NCBI GenBank assembly: GCA_964428905.1
Contig: CAYSAA010000035.1
Span: 1-64,000, forward strand
DNA from: CAYSAA01 sp964428905
Lineage (GTDB): Bacteria > Atribacterota > Phoenicimicrobiia > Phoenicimicrobiales > Stramentimicrobiaceae
Length of the DNA stretch: 64,000 nucleotides
Reading direction: 5' to 3'
Notes under the pieces: model-generated
What the model was told of the DNA's origin: nothing
Seen by the model: the letters and a program-made list of their open reading frames with translations, nothing else
Databases searched by the model: none
Program-made: the position numbers and the translations under genes
Shown: positions 17,479 through 25,962 of the stretch, in pieces
How positions within the stretch are numbered: position 1 is the stretch's first letter
Layout of the letters: every line of letters begins with the position of its first letter

Positions 17479-18751
17479 AATCTAATCCACATATATTTCG
17501 ATCTTCCATTAATATTTTACCGCCTACAATAGTATAATCAACCATATCTCCGCTCAGCCCGAATAAAATATGAAAATAAACATTATTACTGTTGATGGGA
17601 GTAGGCGGAAAGTAATTGACCACTAAAAAATCAGCAGGGGCTCCTGCCGCAAGGATTCCCAGAGGTTGATTAAAAAATTTATGGGCAATCTCACGGTTAT
17701 TTTTAAACGCCATCTGAAAAACTTCTTCTGAGCCAGCCTGAGGATGGTGCAGTTCATGTTTTTGTAATAGATTTGCCACTTTGATGCTTTCAAACATATC
17801 AGCAGTATATCCATCCGTCCCCAATCCTACCACAATACCTTTATCGAAAGAGGATTGAACCGGAGCCATACCTACTGCATTACCCATATTAGATTCAGGA
17901 TTATGAACTAAATAAACCTGATTATTTTTTAACATTTCCAATTCTTTTTCCTGAAGATGAACACCATGAATAGCTAAAGTCCCGGGACGTAAAATATGAA
18001 AATGCTGAAGACGATCTGCCACTCCTTTATAACCACGGGTCTTGCTTTCGTAAACATCAGCCATTCCCTCGGCCACATGGATATGAAAAGGGATTTCTAA
18101 TTCATCAGATAGAGAAGCTGCTTGGGATAAAGTTTCATTATTTAGCGTAAAAGAGGCGTGAAGTCCAATTAACCCTCTTAAATAGTTATTGCTTTCCTGT
18201 TGTGTCCTCTTTATAAATCGTTCATTTTCCCTGATCCCTGCCAAAGCCTTTTCCTGACCGTCACGGTCGGAAATTTCATAAGATAGATTAGCTCTAATAC
18301 CTGTCTGATGTATCGCTTCAGCAATTACATCTAAACTTCCATCAATAAAATTACTACTGGCATGATGATCAAAGATGGTGGTCGTTCCCTTTTTTACACA
18401 ATCTAAAAGAGCATACATTGCACTGTAATATATATCTTCTTTATTTAAAGTTCTATCTAATCTCCACCAGAGCTTTTCCAAAATTTCTACAAAATTTTTA
18501 GGTGGCACATCTGTTTTAAGATTCATTCCTCGTGCAAAAGTACTATAAAGATGCATATGAGTATTAATCATACCGGGCATTATGATTCTGCCCTTAATAT
18601 CTTTAAAGGTAGCTTCCGGGTATTTTATTCGCAATTCTTCCGTTTTTTCAACTGCCAAAATATCCACTCCGTCAATGGCCACTCCACCATTAGGGATAAC
18701 TCGAGTATCTTTATCAAGAGTAATCACAGTTCCATTTCCAATAATCAACAT
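17420..18751 (-). CDS. ssnA: SsnA: putative aminohydrolase of the amidohydrolase superfamily
   Basis: This 443-residue protein is collinear with E. coli SsnA. It has metal site GMINTHMHLYSTFARG (about residues 60-75), LWWRLDRTLN, FDHHASSNFIDGSL, HIHVAEG, and GLGTDGYTADMFE with the catalytic aspartate. It belongs to the ATZ/TRZ group of deaminases/hydrolases. The start at 18751 has GAGAGGTGAA upstream, and the gene follows the 8-oxoguanine-deaminase-like gene by 13 bases. In anaerobic urate degradation clusters ssnA accompanies ygfK and hyuA and probably acts on a purine-derived intermediate. The exact reaction is uncertain. Confidence 0.93.
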   Translation of the reverse strand: MLIIGNGTVITLDKDTRVIPNGGVAIDGVDILAVEKTEELRIKYPEATFKDIKGRIIMPGMINTHMHLYSTFARGMNLKTDVPPKNFVEILEKLWWRLDRTLNKEDIYYSAMYALLDCVKKGTTTIFDHHASSNFIDGSLDVIAEAIHQTGIRANLSYEISDRDGQEKALAGIRENERFIKRTQQESNNYLRGLIGLHASFTLNNETLSQAASLSDELEIPFHIHVAEGMADVYESKTRGYKGVADRLQHFHILRPGTLAIHGVHLQEKELEMLKNNQVYLVHNPESNMGNAVGMAPVQSSFDKGIVVGLGTDGYTADMFESIKVANLLQKHELHHPQAGSEEVFQMAFKNNREIAHKFFNQPLGILAAGAPADFLVVNYFPPTPINSNNVYFHILFGLSGDMVDYTIVGGKILMEDRNICGLDYERIAIKTKEQAQDFWKRF

Positions 18752-18764
18752 CTTTATTCACCTC

Positions 18765-20123
18765 TCATCCTTCAATTATCTTTTGGGAAATTTGATTGGC
18801 CTCCTCAATCAATTTTTCTTCATCGATATTGGTTAGACAGCCTTCACGAACTACAATTCTACCATTCACGATAGTTATATCAACAATTTGGGAATCACCT
18901 GAAGTTACCAGAGCAGAAACAGGATCTGATAAGCCACCAGCAAATCCCAATCTTTTTGTATTGATTAAAAATATATCTGCTGCTTTTCCTTCCTCTATGC
19001 TTCCGATCTCCGGCTGGTTCAGCACATCACGACCACCATTGGTAGCCATACTGAGTACTTCGTCTGCTGATAGGCCAGAAATACCATAGATTAAACGGTG
19101 TATCAGAAAAGCTGCTTTCAATTCAGCAATCATATTAGAAGAATCATTACTGGCACTTCCATCAACTCCAAGAGCTACCGGTACCTTCCTTTTTAACATA
19201 TAGGGAATATTAGCTGTTCCAGAGGCCAGTTTCTGATTAGAAACAGGACAATGTGCTACTCCCGTTCCTGTTTCAGCTAATAGATCTATTTCTATTTCGT
19301 TTAGATGGACACAATGGGCAAACCAGATATCATGACCTAACCATTCAACTTTTTCCATATAATCCAGTGGTCGCAAATTAAAAGTCTTCCCACAAAATTC
19401 ATCTTCATCTTTAGTCTCTGCAAGGTGTGTATGACCCTTCACATTATAACTACGTGCCAGTTTGATTGATTCTCTTAAAAGATTTTCAGTAACTGAAAAG
19501 GGAGAACAAGGAGCCAAAACCACTCTTTGCATAGCAAAAGGTTTACTATCATGGTATTTCTCTATCACTCGTTGAGAATCTGAGAGAATCTCTTCTTCGC
19601 TTTGAACTACTTCATCAGGTGGTAATCCCCCATCTTTTTCACTTAGAGACATGCTTCCCCGACCGCCATGAAATCTGATGCCAATTTCCTGAGCAGCCCT
19701 GAACTCTTCATCTATTAATTCTTTCGGCTGGTTCTTAGGAAAAACATAGAACTGGTCAACTGCGGTGGTGCAACCCGTCTTTAGAAGTTCTCCCATTGCC
19801 ACTAAACTACTATAATAAACTGCCTGCGGGGTTAAACGAGCCCAGATAGGATAAAGATATTTCAGCCAACCGAATAGCTCTACATTTTGCACCTGGGGAA
19901 TATTCCTGGTCAAGGTTTGATAGAAATGATGGTGGGTATTAATCAATCCCGGATACAGGAAATAATCAGAACCATCAATGACCTCATCAGCTTTACATTC
20001 TATCTTCGGGGTAATTCTACTTATTCTATCATCTTCAATTAGAAGACTGTAACCTTTTAATCTTGTTCTATCTCTATCCATTGTGACAATCTCTTTGATA
20101 TTTTTAATTAATATTGAAGACAT
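18765..20123 (-). CDS. 8-oxoguanine deaminase-like amidohydrolase (ATZ/TRZ family)
   Basis: The 452-residue amidohydrolase has metal site GLINTHHHFYQTLTRN (about 58-73), ELFGWLKYLYPIWARLTPQ, TTAVDQFYVFP, GHTHLAE (about 226-232), and LGVDGSASNDSSN with the metal aspartate. The NVELFGWLKYLYPIW segment and the DQxYxFP motif are close to bacterial 8-oxoguanine deaminases and hydroxyatrazine-type enzymes, rather than to GuaD guanine deaminase. A reaction turning 8-oxoguanine into urate would feed directly into the urate pathway suggested by the neighbours. The start at 20123 has GGGGGGA eight bases upstream. It is probably in one operon with the xanthine dehydrogenase genes (17-base gap). Confidence 0.83.
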   Translation of the reverse strand: MSSILIKNIKEIVTMDRDRTRLKGYSLLIEDDRISRITPKIECKADEVIDGSDYFLYPGLINTHHHFYQTLTRNIPQVQNVELFGWLKYLYPIWARLTPQAVYYSSLVAMGELLKTGCTTAVDQFYVFPKNQPKELIDEEFRAAQEIGIRFHGGRGSMSLSEKDGGLPPDEVVQSEEEILSDSQRVIEKYHDSKPFAMQRVVLAPCSPFSVTENLLRESIKLARSYNVKGHTHLAETKDEDEFCGKTFNLRPLDYMEKVEWLGHDIWFAHCVHLNEIEIDLLAETGTGVAHCPVSNQKLASGTANIPYMLKRKVPVALGVDGSASNDSSNMIAELKAAFLIHRLIYGISGLSADEVLSMATNGGRDVLNQPEIGSIEEGKAADIFLINTKRLGFAGGLSDPVSALVTSGDSQIVDITIVNGRIVVREGCLTNIDEEKLIEEANQISQKIIEG

Positions 20124-20140
20124 TCAAAAAATCCCCCCTT

Positions 20141-20605
20141 TCAGTCTTTGGTTACACTCTCAATTGCTTCAATAATCTGTTCATAGCCGGTACAACGGCA
20201 GAGGTTACCCTCCAGGGCTGTTTTAATCTCTTCTCGACTGGGATGAGGGTTATGGGTAAGCAATGCTTTGGCAGACATCAGCATCCCCGGTGTACAAAAA
20301 CCACATTGTATGGCATGATGATCAATAAAAGCCTGCTGTAAAGAATCAAGCTCACCCTGCACTTCCAATCCTTCAACCGTAAGCACTTCACTTCCCCCAA
20401 TCTGCCCGGTAAGAATTAAACAGGAACAAACTGCCTTGCCGTCAAGGATAACTGTACAGGCTCCGCATTCTCCGATACTGCATCCTTCTTTGGTTCCAGT
20501 TAATTTTAATTGTTCCCTCAAAGTATCAATGAGTCGCTCCTTAGAACCTACTTTTAGGGTTACTTCTTTCCCATTTACCGTGAAAGTTACAGTGATCTTA
20601 TGCAT
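20141..20605 (-). CDS. Xanthine dehydrogenase-type enzyme, [2Fe-2S] subunit
   Basis: At 154 residues this is the two-cluster small subunit. CSIGECGACTVILDG (about 43-57) carries the plant-type cluster ligands. QCGFCTPGMLMSA and GNLCRCTGYEQII (about 100-143) carry the second cluster. It shares the fold of the Fe-S subunit of the other hydroxylase in this window but differs through much of its length, so the two operons are not a recent duplication. The ATG overlaps the FAD-subunit stop by eight bases behind GGAGG. Here the order is large-FAD-FeS, unlike F-S-L-M in the other operon. Confidence 0.93.
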   Translation of the reverse strand: MHKITVTFTVNGKEVTLKVGSKERLIDTLREQLKLTGTKEGCSIGECGACTVILDGKAVCSCLILTGQIGGSEVLTVEGLEVQGELDSLQQAFIDHHAIQCGFCTPGMLMSAKALLTHNPHPSREEIKTALEGNLCRCTGYEQIIEAIESVTKD

Positions 20606-21476
20606 TAATTTTTGCCTCCTGAATAATCTTTTCCAGCGCTCTCTTAATCAGAACAGCAATGGTCGGTTTCTTATAAGGAGTAGACCATCTCTCTCCAGTA
20701 ATAGAGATCATTTCATTGCCGGTTATTTGACTAATTTCCTCTAAATCAATCGTATGCATCGATTTTCCATTAACCGCTTCTTCTGATTGAGGAAAGGATT
20801 GGGGATAAGGGGTAGCAGATCCGGGCACAATTCTCGTATCCCGGAATATCCCCTCTTCATCTATTTTTGCCACCAGGGCAATACTTAGCCGTGCAATTGA
20901 TAGTGCTTTTCTGCGACCAATTTTTTGAAAATCAGCATAATAATGTTCACCAAGCAAAGGAATTTTTATTTTGGTTAATAATTCATATGCCTGTAATTTA
21001 GTTTGATAAGGACCGGTTAAAAATTCTTCTAAGGATAATACTCGTTTGCCTTTCTGGGAAGTTAATTCCACTTTGGCTTTTAAGGCAATTAAAGGTGGTA
21101 AAAGGTCTGCCGCAGGAGAAGCATTCACAATATTACCTCCCATAGTGCCCCTATTACGGATTTGTGTTGAGCCGATAGTTTGGGCTGCGTTGGCCAAAAT
21201 AGGAAAATTATTATTTATGAGAGGTTCATGTATTAAGCTGGAATGGGTTATCAAAGAACCTATTTCTATAAAATGATGAACTGCGGTAATAAAATTCAAT
21301 TCTGAAATATTACTGATATCCAACAGGTAATCAAAGGGTGTTAAACGAGAGCTTCCTTTATGAAGATTGACCAACAAATCTGTTCCCCCGGCCAATATCT
21401 GAACCCTTTTTAATTTATCTAAATAATTTAAGGCCTCTTCGATTTTTGTGGTAGTCAAAAAATCATAAGTTTGCAT
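20598..21476 (-). CDS. Xanthine dehydrogenase-type enzyme, FAD-binding subunit
   Basis: The 292-residue subunit has FAD motifs VQILAGGTDLLVNLHKG (about 29-45) and IRNRGTMGGNIVNASPAAD (about 108-126). The CO-dehydrogenase-type flavoprotein C-terminal domain follows, with LQKIGRRKALSIARLS-like residues near 190. It carries electrons from the Fe-S subunit to NAD+ or another acceptor. The gene overlaps the large-subunit gene by 14 bases and the Fe-S gene by eight. AAGGAG lies nine bases before its ATG. Confidence 0.92.
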   Translation of the reverse strand: MQTYDFLTTTKIEEALNYLDKLKRVQILAGGTDLLVNLHKGSSRLTPFDYLLDISNISELNFITAVHHFIEIGSLITHSSLIHEPLINNNFPILANAAQTIGSTQIRNRGTMGGNIVNASPAADLLPPLIALKAKVELTSQKGKRVLSLEEFLTGPYQTKLQAYELLTKIKIPLLGEHYYADFQKIGRRKALSIARLSIALVAKIDEEGIFRDTRIVPGSATPYPQSFPQSEEAVNGKSMHTIDLEEISQITGNEMISITGERWSTPYKKPTIAVLIKRALEKIIQEAKINA

Positions 21477-23766
21477 TTCTTGGGGCTCCTTTACTTAAGG
21501 AATATCCCAGTAAAACCCTTTCCAGATTAAGGGGCAAATGTCTCATTCTATTTCCGGTAGCATTAGTCAGCGCATTAGCAATGGCTGCTGCTGTTAATTC
21601 TAACGTGGGCTCACCAATAGATTTAGCTCCGTAAGGACCATTGGGGTCAGGATTTTCTACCACAATTGGTACTATTTCGGGCATATCTTTTATGGTTGGA
21701 ATAAGATATTCATCAAAATTAGTATTTTTAATATAACCCTCTTCGGTTTCTATCTCTTCCATAATACCGTAACCCAAACCCATCATGACTCCGCCATAGA
21801 TTTGCCCTTTTAGATAGGCAGGATTAATAGCCCTGCCTACATCATGAACGGCGGTAATCTTCAATACTTCTATCTGACCGGTCGCTATATCAACCTCAAC
21901 TTCAGCCACCTGACAACCATAGACATAAGTAAAATATGGTCTGCCTTGGCCGGTTTCTTCATTCCAGGAAATATCGGGAGCTTTGTACCAGCCATAGGCA
22001 GATAAAAAGATTCCCTGTTTATTGGCTAAATCAACTACTTCATTAAAAGAAACTATTCTTTTATTTTTCTCATATATACTTTCATTTTTAAAAATCAAGT
22101 TACCCTTTTTGACCTTACATTCAACTGCTATGATATCAGCCAGGGTTTCTTTTATTTGATTAGCCGCTTTCTTCACTGCTTGACCACCTAACAAAGTACT
22201 GCGGGAAGCAACAGTAGAACCACTATCGGGAGAGACTGAAGTATCAATCTCCATATAACTAATCCTCTTAATTTCTACCCCCAGTTCCTCTGCTGCTATC
22301 TGGCTAAAGACAGTTTTTAAACCCTGACCATTTTCAGCCAACCCACAGGAGATTAAGATACTACCATCACGCTGAATGGCAACTATGGCTCCGGCAGCAT
22401 CCGTTGCCTCAGCCCCCAGACTACAACCCCGAAAACTGACGGCCATGCCGATACCTCTTTTTTTATCTTCTTTTTTACCTTTACTATATTTTATGTATTT
22501 CTCTTGATAATGACTTGCTGTAATAGCCTTAGTTATTACCTCTTCCAGACTCACCTGGTGATTATCTAATTTCTGTCCACTGGCCGTAATGGAATCATTG
22601 TGATAGATATTTTTTAAACGTAAATCCACCGGACTTATCCTTAATTGTTCAGCCAATTCATCCAGCAATGATTCCTGAGCAAAGATAACCTGTGGTGAGC
22701 CATAACCTCTCATTGCCCCGGTATATACATTGTTGGTATAGTAGCCATAAGTATCAGTCTGCACATGGGGTATTTCATAAGGACCTGTGGCCTGTACCAC
22801 TGAGCGCCAGGTAACAAATGGAGTCTGGCAGGCATAAGCCCCACTATCGGCAACACATTTAATCTCCATTGCCACCAATTTGCCTTCTCTAGTAGCACCT
22901 ACTTTATATTTCATCTTATAGGGATGACGTTTATAGCTTTCGAGAATTGATTCTTCTCGAGTATTTATCATTTTAATCGGTCGATTCGTTTTTAAAGATA
23001 AGAGGGCTGCGCGGGCAGCCATAGAAGACATAACTTCGTCTTTTCCACCGAATGACCCTCCCATATGATTTTGAATGATTCTCACCTGATTTAAATCGAC
23101 TCTAAGTACGGAAGCCACTGCATTTCGACAGGCGAAAGGATTTTGTATCGAACCGTAAATAGTTACCAAATTGTTTTGCTCATAGGGCACTGCTACGACT
23201 ACCTCAGTTTCAATATAACTGTGTTCCACAAATTGGGTAGTGTATTCTCTTTCCAAAATGACCTCAGCCTGAGCAAAACCTTTTTTTGCATCTCCCTTTC
23301 TTAGAAGATGATGAACTACTTGATTAGTAAGTGTTTCAGGTTGAATTAACAGGGCTTCTTTGGTTGCTGATTCATCCGGATCAAAAATTCCGGATAATTC
23401 TTCATATTCTACCTCAATCAACTCTAAAGCTTCTGTAGCCGCTTCTTTAGTCTCAGCAGCAACAACAGCAATACCATCGCCTATATACAAAACTCGCTCC
23501 TTAGCTAAAACCTGTTGGTTTGGTATAATGACTCCAAATTCATTATTGGGAACATCTTGGGCAGTTAGTACAGCCTTAACTTTTGGATAGGCTAAAGCTC
23601 TATCAATATTTATCTTTAAAATTCGAGCATGGGGATATTTACTGCGTAAAACTTTACCATAGAGCATATCAGGAAAGAAAAGATCAGCACCAAATTTTGC
23701 CCTTCCGGTAACTTTTTCATAGGCATCAACCCGTCTTATTGGTTTATTAACTTTACTATAAACCAT
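21463..23766 (-). CDS. Xanthine dehydrogenase-type enzyme, molybdopterin catalytic subunit (single chain)
   Basis: This full-length catalytic chain has 767 residues. The hammerhead domain covers about 15-125. MPT-site motifs are GGSFGGKDEVMSS, GAMRGYGSPQVIFAQES and GLAENGQGLKTVFSQIA. The catalytic glutamate lies in GAKSIGEPTLELTAAA near residue 710. The purine context (8-oxoguanine deaminase-like, SsnA and adenine deaminase genes, BMP importer) makes purine hydroxylation, hypoxanthine to xanthine to urate or the reverse, the likely role. With YgfK, SsnA and MocA beside it, this fits the selenium-dependent molybdenum hydroxylase type, but no Sec codon is involved in that class. A 7-bp hairpin lies just upstream of its ribosome site. 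Confidence 0.9.
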   Translation of the reverse strand: MVYSKVNKPIRRVDAYEKVTGRAKFGADLFFPDMLYGKVLRSKYPHARILKINIDRALAYPKVKAVLTAQDVPNNEFGVIIPNQQVLAKERVLYIGDGIAVVAAETKEAATEALELIEVEYEELSGIFDPDESATKEALLIQPETLTNQVVHHLLRKGDAKKGFAQAEVILEREYTTQFVEHSYIETEVVVAVPYEQNNLVTIYGSIQNPFACRNAVASVLRVDLNQVRIIQNHMGGSFGGKDEVMSSMAARAALLSLKTNRPIKMINTREESILESYKRHPYKMKYKVGATREGKLVAMEIKCVADSGAYACQTPFVTWRSVVQATGPYEIPHVQTDTYGYYTNNVYTGAMRGYGSPQVIFAQESLLDELAEQLRISPVDLRLKNIYHNDSITASGQKLDNHQVSLEEVITKAITASHYQEKYIKYSKGKKEDKKRGIGMAVSFRGCSLGAEATDAAGAIVAIQRDGSILISCGLAENGQGLKTVFSQIAAEELGVEIKRISYMEIDTSVSPDSGSTVASRSTLLGGQAVKKAANQIKETLADIIAVECKVKKGNLIFKNESIYEKNKRIVSFNEVVDLANKQGIFLSAYGWYKAPDISWNEETGQGRPYFTYVYGCQVAEVEVDIATGQIEVLKITAVHDVGRAINPAYLKGQIYGGVMMGLGYGIMEEIETEEGYIKNTNFDEYLIPTIKDMPEIVPIVVENPDPNGPYGAKSIGEPTLELTAAAIANALTNATGNRMRHLPLNLERVLLGYSLSKGAPRNANL

Positions 23767-23788
23767 TTCTCTACACCTCTCTCCTTTG

Positions 23789-23806
23789 ACAGAGGGTTAC
23801 CTCTGT
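23789..23806 (-). promoter_or_regulatory. Leader hairpin upstream of the xanthine dehydrogenase ribosome-binding site
   Basis: A perfect 7-bp stem (ACAGAGG / CCTCTGT) with a 4-base loop lies directly before the AAGGAGAGAGG ribosome site of the large-subunit gene. The 176-base gap (23767-23942) also holds a GTTCCTG...CAGGAAC inverted repeat (23883-23924) next to a run of eight Gs (minus strand). That repeat may help end the transporter transcript. No known riboswitch was recognised. Confidence 0.35.
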
Positions 23807-23942
23807 TGATAGGTACCAACACCCTGATAGATGTGGTACTCTTAATATTTAGTTCTGCTTGTCCTATTCTTTACAGATGGGAGTTCCTGATGAATCAATA
23901 GTTACTGCATTATGAAACAGGAACAACCCCCCCCGCTATCTT

Positions 23943-24896
23943 TTATTTATCTTCTATGGAAAAAGAGGTACCCAAAGCTGATGGTGATGAAAAGCTGGTC
24001 TTCTTTTTTTTGCTTAAAAATGTCATGATCACCAGAACGATCACTGTTATCAAATAAGGAGCCATATTAAGAAATGATGCCGGTATGACCGTCCCTGCAG
24101 CTTGAAGTCTGTATTGTACAGCATTAATTCCCCCAAATAGAATTGCCCCAAATACCGCTCTTGCTGGATTCCAGCCCGAGAAAATGACCAGAGCAATAAC
24201 AATCCATCCGCGTCCTCCGGTAATATTTTCAGACCACCCGGGAGTATAGGCAAGAGAAAGGTGAGCACCTCCCAATCCCACCAGCATACCTCCAAAAACG
24301 GTATAACTATATCGTATTTTCATGACACTGATACCCATGGCAGCAGCAGTACGAGGATTTTCGCCTACGGATCGTAAGGATAGGCCATTCTTCGTTCTAT
24401 ACAAATAAAACCAGGCTAAGGGAACAATAATATATAACAGATAGGTGAGAACATCCTGCTGAAGAAATGCTGAAAGCACCGGGATTTCTTCCAGAAAAGG
24501 TATGTGAATAATAGGAAATTTCTCCCCGGTAAGACCAGTAAGATTATAACTATTCTCCGCCGGTCCGAGACGCTGACCAAGAAAACTGGCAAAACCGGTA
24601 CCAAAGATGGTCAGGCTTAACCCGCTGACAACTTGATTAGCCCGCATGGATACCGAAAGAAACGCATGAAGTAAAGCCATAGCACCGCCAACCAACATGG
24701 CTGCTGCTACTCCAAGCAGGAGATTCCTAGTACTATAAACAACACTGAAAGCAGTAACTGCCCCCATCATCATCATCCCTTCCACACCAAGATTCAGAAT
24801 ACCTGATCTTTCGGTGTAGATCTCACCGATAGTAGCATAGAGCAGTGATGTTCCTGCCCTTATGGTTACCAGCAATAATGTGGTTATTAACAGCAT
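23943..24896 (-). CDS. BMP-type nucleoside/purine ABC transporter, second permease (second system)
   Basis: The 317-residue membrane protein has IYTERSGILNLGVEGMMMMG near the N-terminus, the SVGENPRTAAAMGISVMK loop, and GGRGWIVIALVIFSGWNP. These are the diagnostic features of the shorter BMP-importer permease. A polar C-terminal tail of about 30 residues (KKKKTSFSSPSA) is longer than in the first system. It starts one base after the partner permease ends, with AGAGG six bases upstream. As the last transporter gene, it precedes the xanthine dehydrogenase operon on the same strand. Confidence 0.9.
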   Translation of the reverse strand: MLLITTLLLVTIRAGTSLLYATIGEIYTERSGILNLGVEGMMMMGAVTAFSVVYSTRNLLLGVAAAMLVGGAMALLHAFLSVSMRANQVVSGLSLTIFGTGFASFLGQRLGPAENSYNLTGLTGEKFPIIHIPFLEEIPVLSAFLQQDVLTYLLYIIVPLAWFYLYRTKNGLSLRSVGENPRTAAAMGISVMKIRYSYTVFGGMLVGLGGAHLSLAYTPGWSENITGGRGWIVIALVIFSGWNPARAVFGAILFGGINAVQYRLQAAGTVIPASFLNMAPYLITVIVLVIMTFLSKKKKTSFSSPSALGTSFSIEDK

Positions 24897-24897
24897 C

Positions 24898-25962
24898 TCA
24901 AACCTCTTTTGTTTTCTTAATACGAATGCGATATTCCGTAAAAATTGAACCCGCTAACAGCGGAAAGAGTAGTAATCCCTGAATCACCAATCCCATCGCA
25001 GAAGGTAAACCCATTATCATTTGTATCTGATCACCTCCGACTAGTAATCCTGCTATTAAAATAGCCACAAATAGAATCGCTATCGGGTGAAGCTGAGACA
25101 TCCAGGCAACAATAATAGCCGTATAGCCGTAACCTGAGATAATTCCCTTCTGCAATCGATGCGAAACTGCAGCGACTTCGGCTCCCCCGCCAAGTCCACT
25201 GAGAGCACCAGAAAGCAACAGTACCATGATCATATTCCAATTTATGTTTACTCCCTGACATCGTGCTGCTTTTGGACTTTTACCGATCATCTGAATTTGG
25301 AATCCCCATTTTGTCCTGAAAATTACAAACCAGAGAAGAAACGCAATAATAATTGCTATAAATAAACCCCAATGTGCGCGTCCTGAAAATCGTGGTAACC
25401 AGACTTCCTGGGGAAAAGGTTCAGTACCGGGAAAACCATAACCTTTGGGATCTCGCCATGGTCCATAATAAAGATACTCCGCAAAAAGAATTGCCACATA
25501 GTTGAGCATAAGGGTAGTCAGGGTTTCATCAACCTTCCCTGATGCCTTCAATACTGCCGGAATACCTGCCCAGATGGCACCAGCGGCCATGCCCATAAGT
25601 AAGCCCAAGGGAAGAAGCGCTGGTACGGGTAAAAACTGCCAATACAGCATAATCCAGGTCGTGCCAATAGCACCCCATACATATTGTCCTTCTGCGCCGA
25701 TATTCCAGAAACGAAGCCTAAAGGCAACTGAAACTCCAAGTCCGGTTAACATTAAAGGAATTGCCTTGACCAGGGTTTCGGAAAAAGCCATCCAATTGCC
25801 AAAAGCTCCCTTAAACATATGAATATAAGTCATAAAAGGATTTGCCTGGGAAAAAGCCAGTACAATACCACCAAGGATCAAAGAAACAAGAAAGGAAATA
25901 ATCGGAACAAGCACTGATATTTTATTAGATCTTGTTTCCCGTTTTACCAGCGTTATCCTCAT
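24898..25962 (-). CDS. BMP-type nucleoside/purine ABC transporter, first permease (second system)
   Basis: The 354-residue permease has about nine hydrophobic segments. AFRLRFWNIGAEGQYVWGAI and the IGKSPKAARCQGVNIN loop match the longer permease of BMP importers. Its ATG at 25962 overlaps the ATPase stop by four bases (ATGA). It forms the channel with the 317-residue permease. It differs clearly from the permease of the first system, so the two importers probably have different cargos. Cargo is inferred to be a purine base or nucleoside from the adjacent xanthine dehydrogenase and deaminase genes. Confidence 0.9.
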   Translation of the reverse strand: MRITLVKRETRSNKISVLVPIISFLVSLILGGIVLAFSQANPFMTYIHMFKGAFGNWMAFSETLVKAIPLMLTGLGVSVAFRLRFWNIGAEGQYVWGAIGTTWIMLYWQFLPVPALLPLGLLMGMAAGAIWAGIPAVLKASGKVDETLTTLMLNYVAILFAEYLYYGPWRDPKGYGFPGTEPFPQEVWLPRFSGRAHWGLFIAIIIAFLLWFVIFRTKWGFQIQMIGKSPKAARCQGVNINWNMIMVLLLSGALSGLGGGAEVAAVSHRLQKGIISGYGYTAIIVAWMSQLHPIAILFVAILIAGLLVGGDQIQMIMGLPSAMGLVIQGLLLFPLLAGSIFTEYRIRIKKTKEV

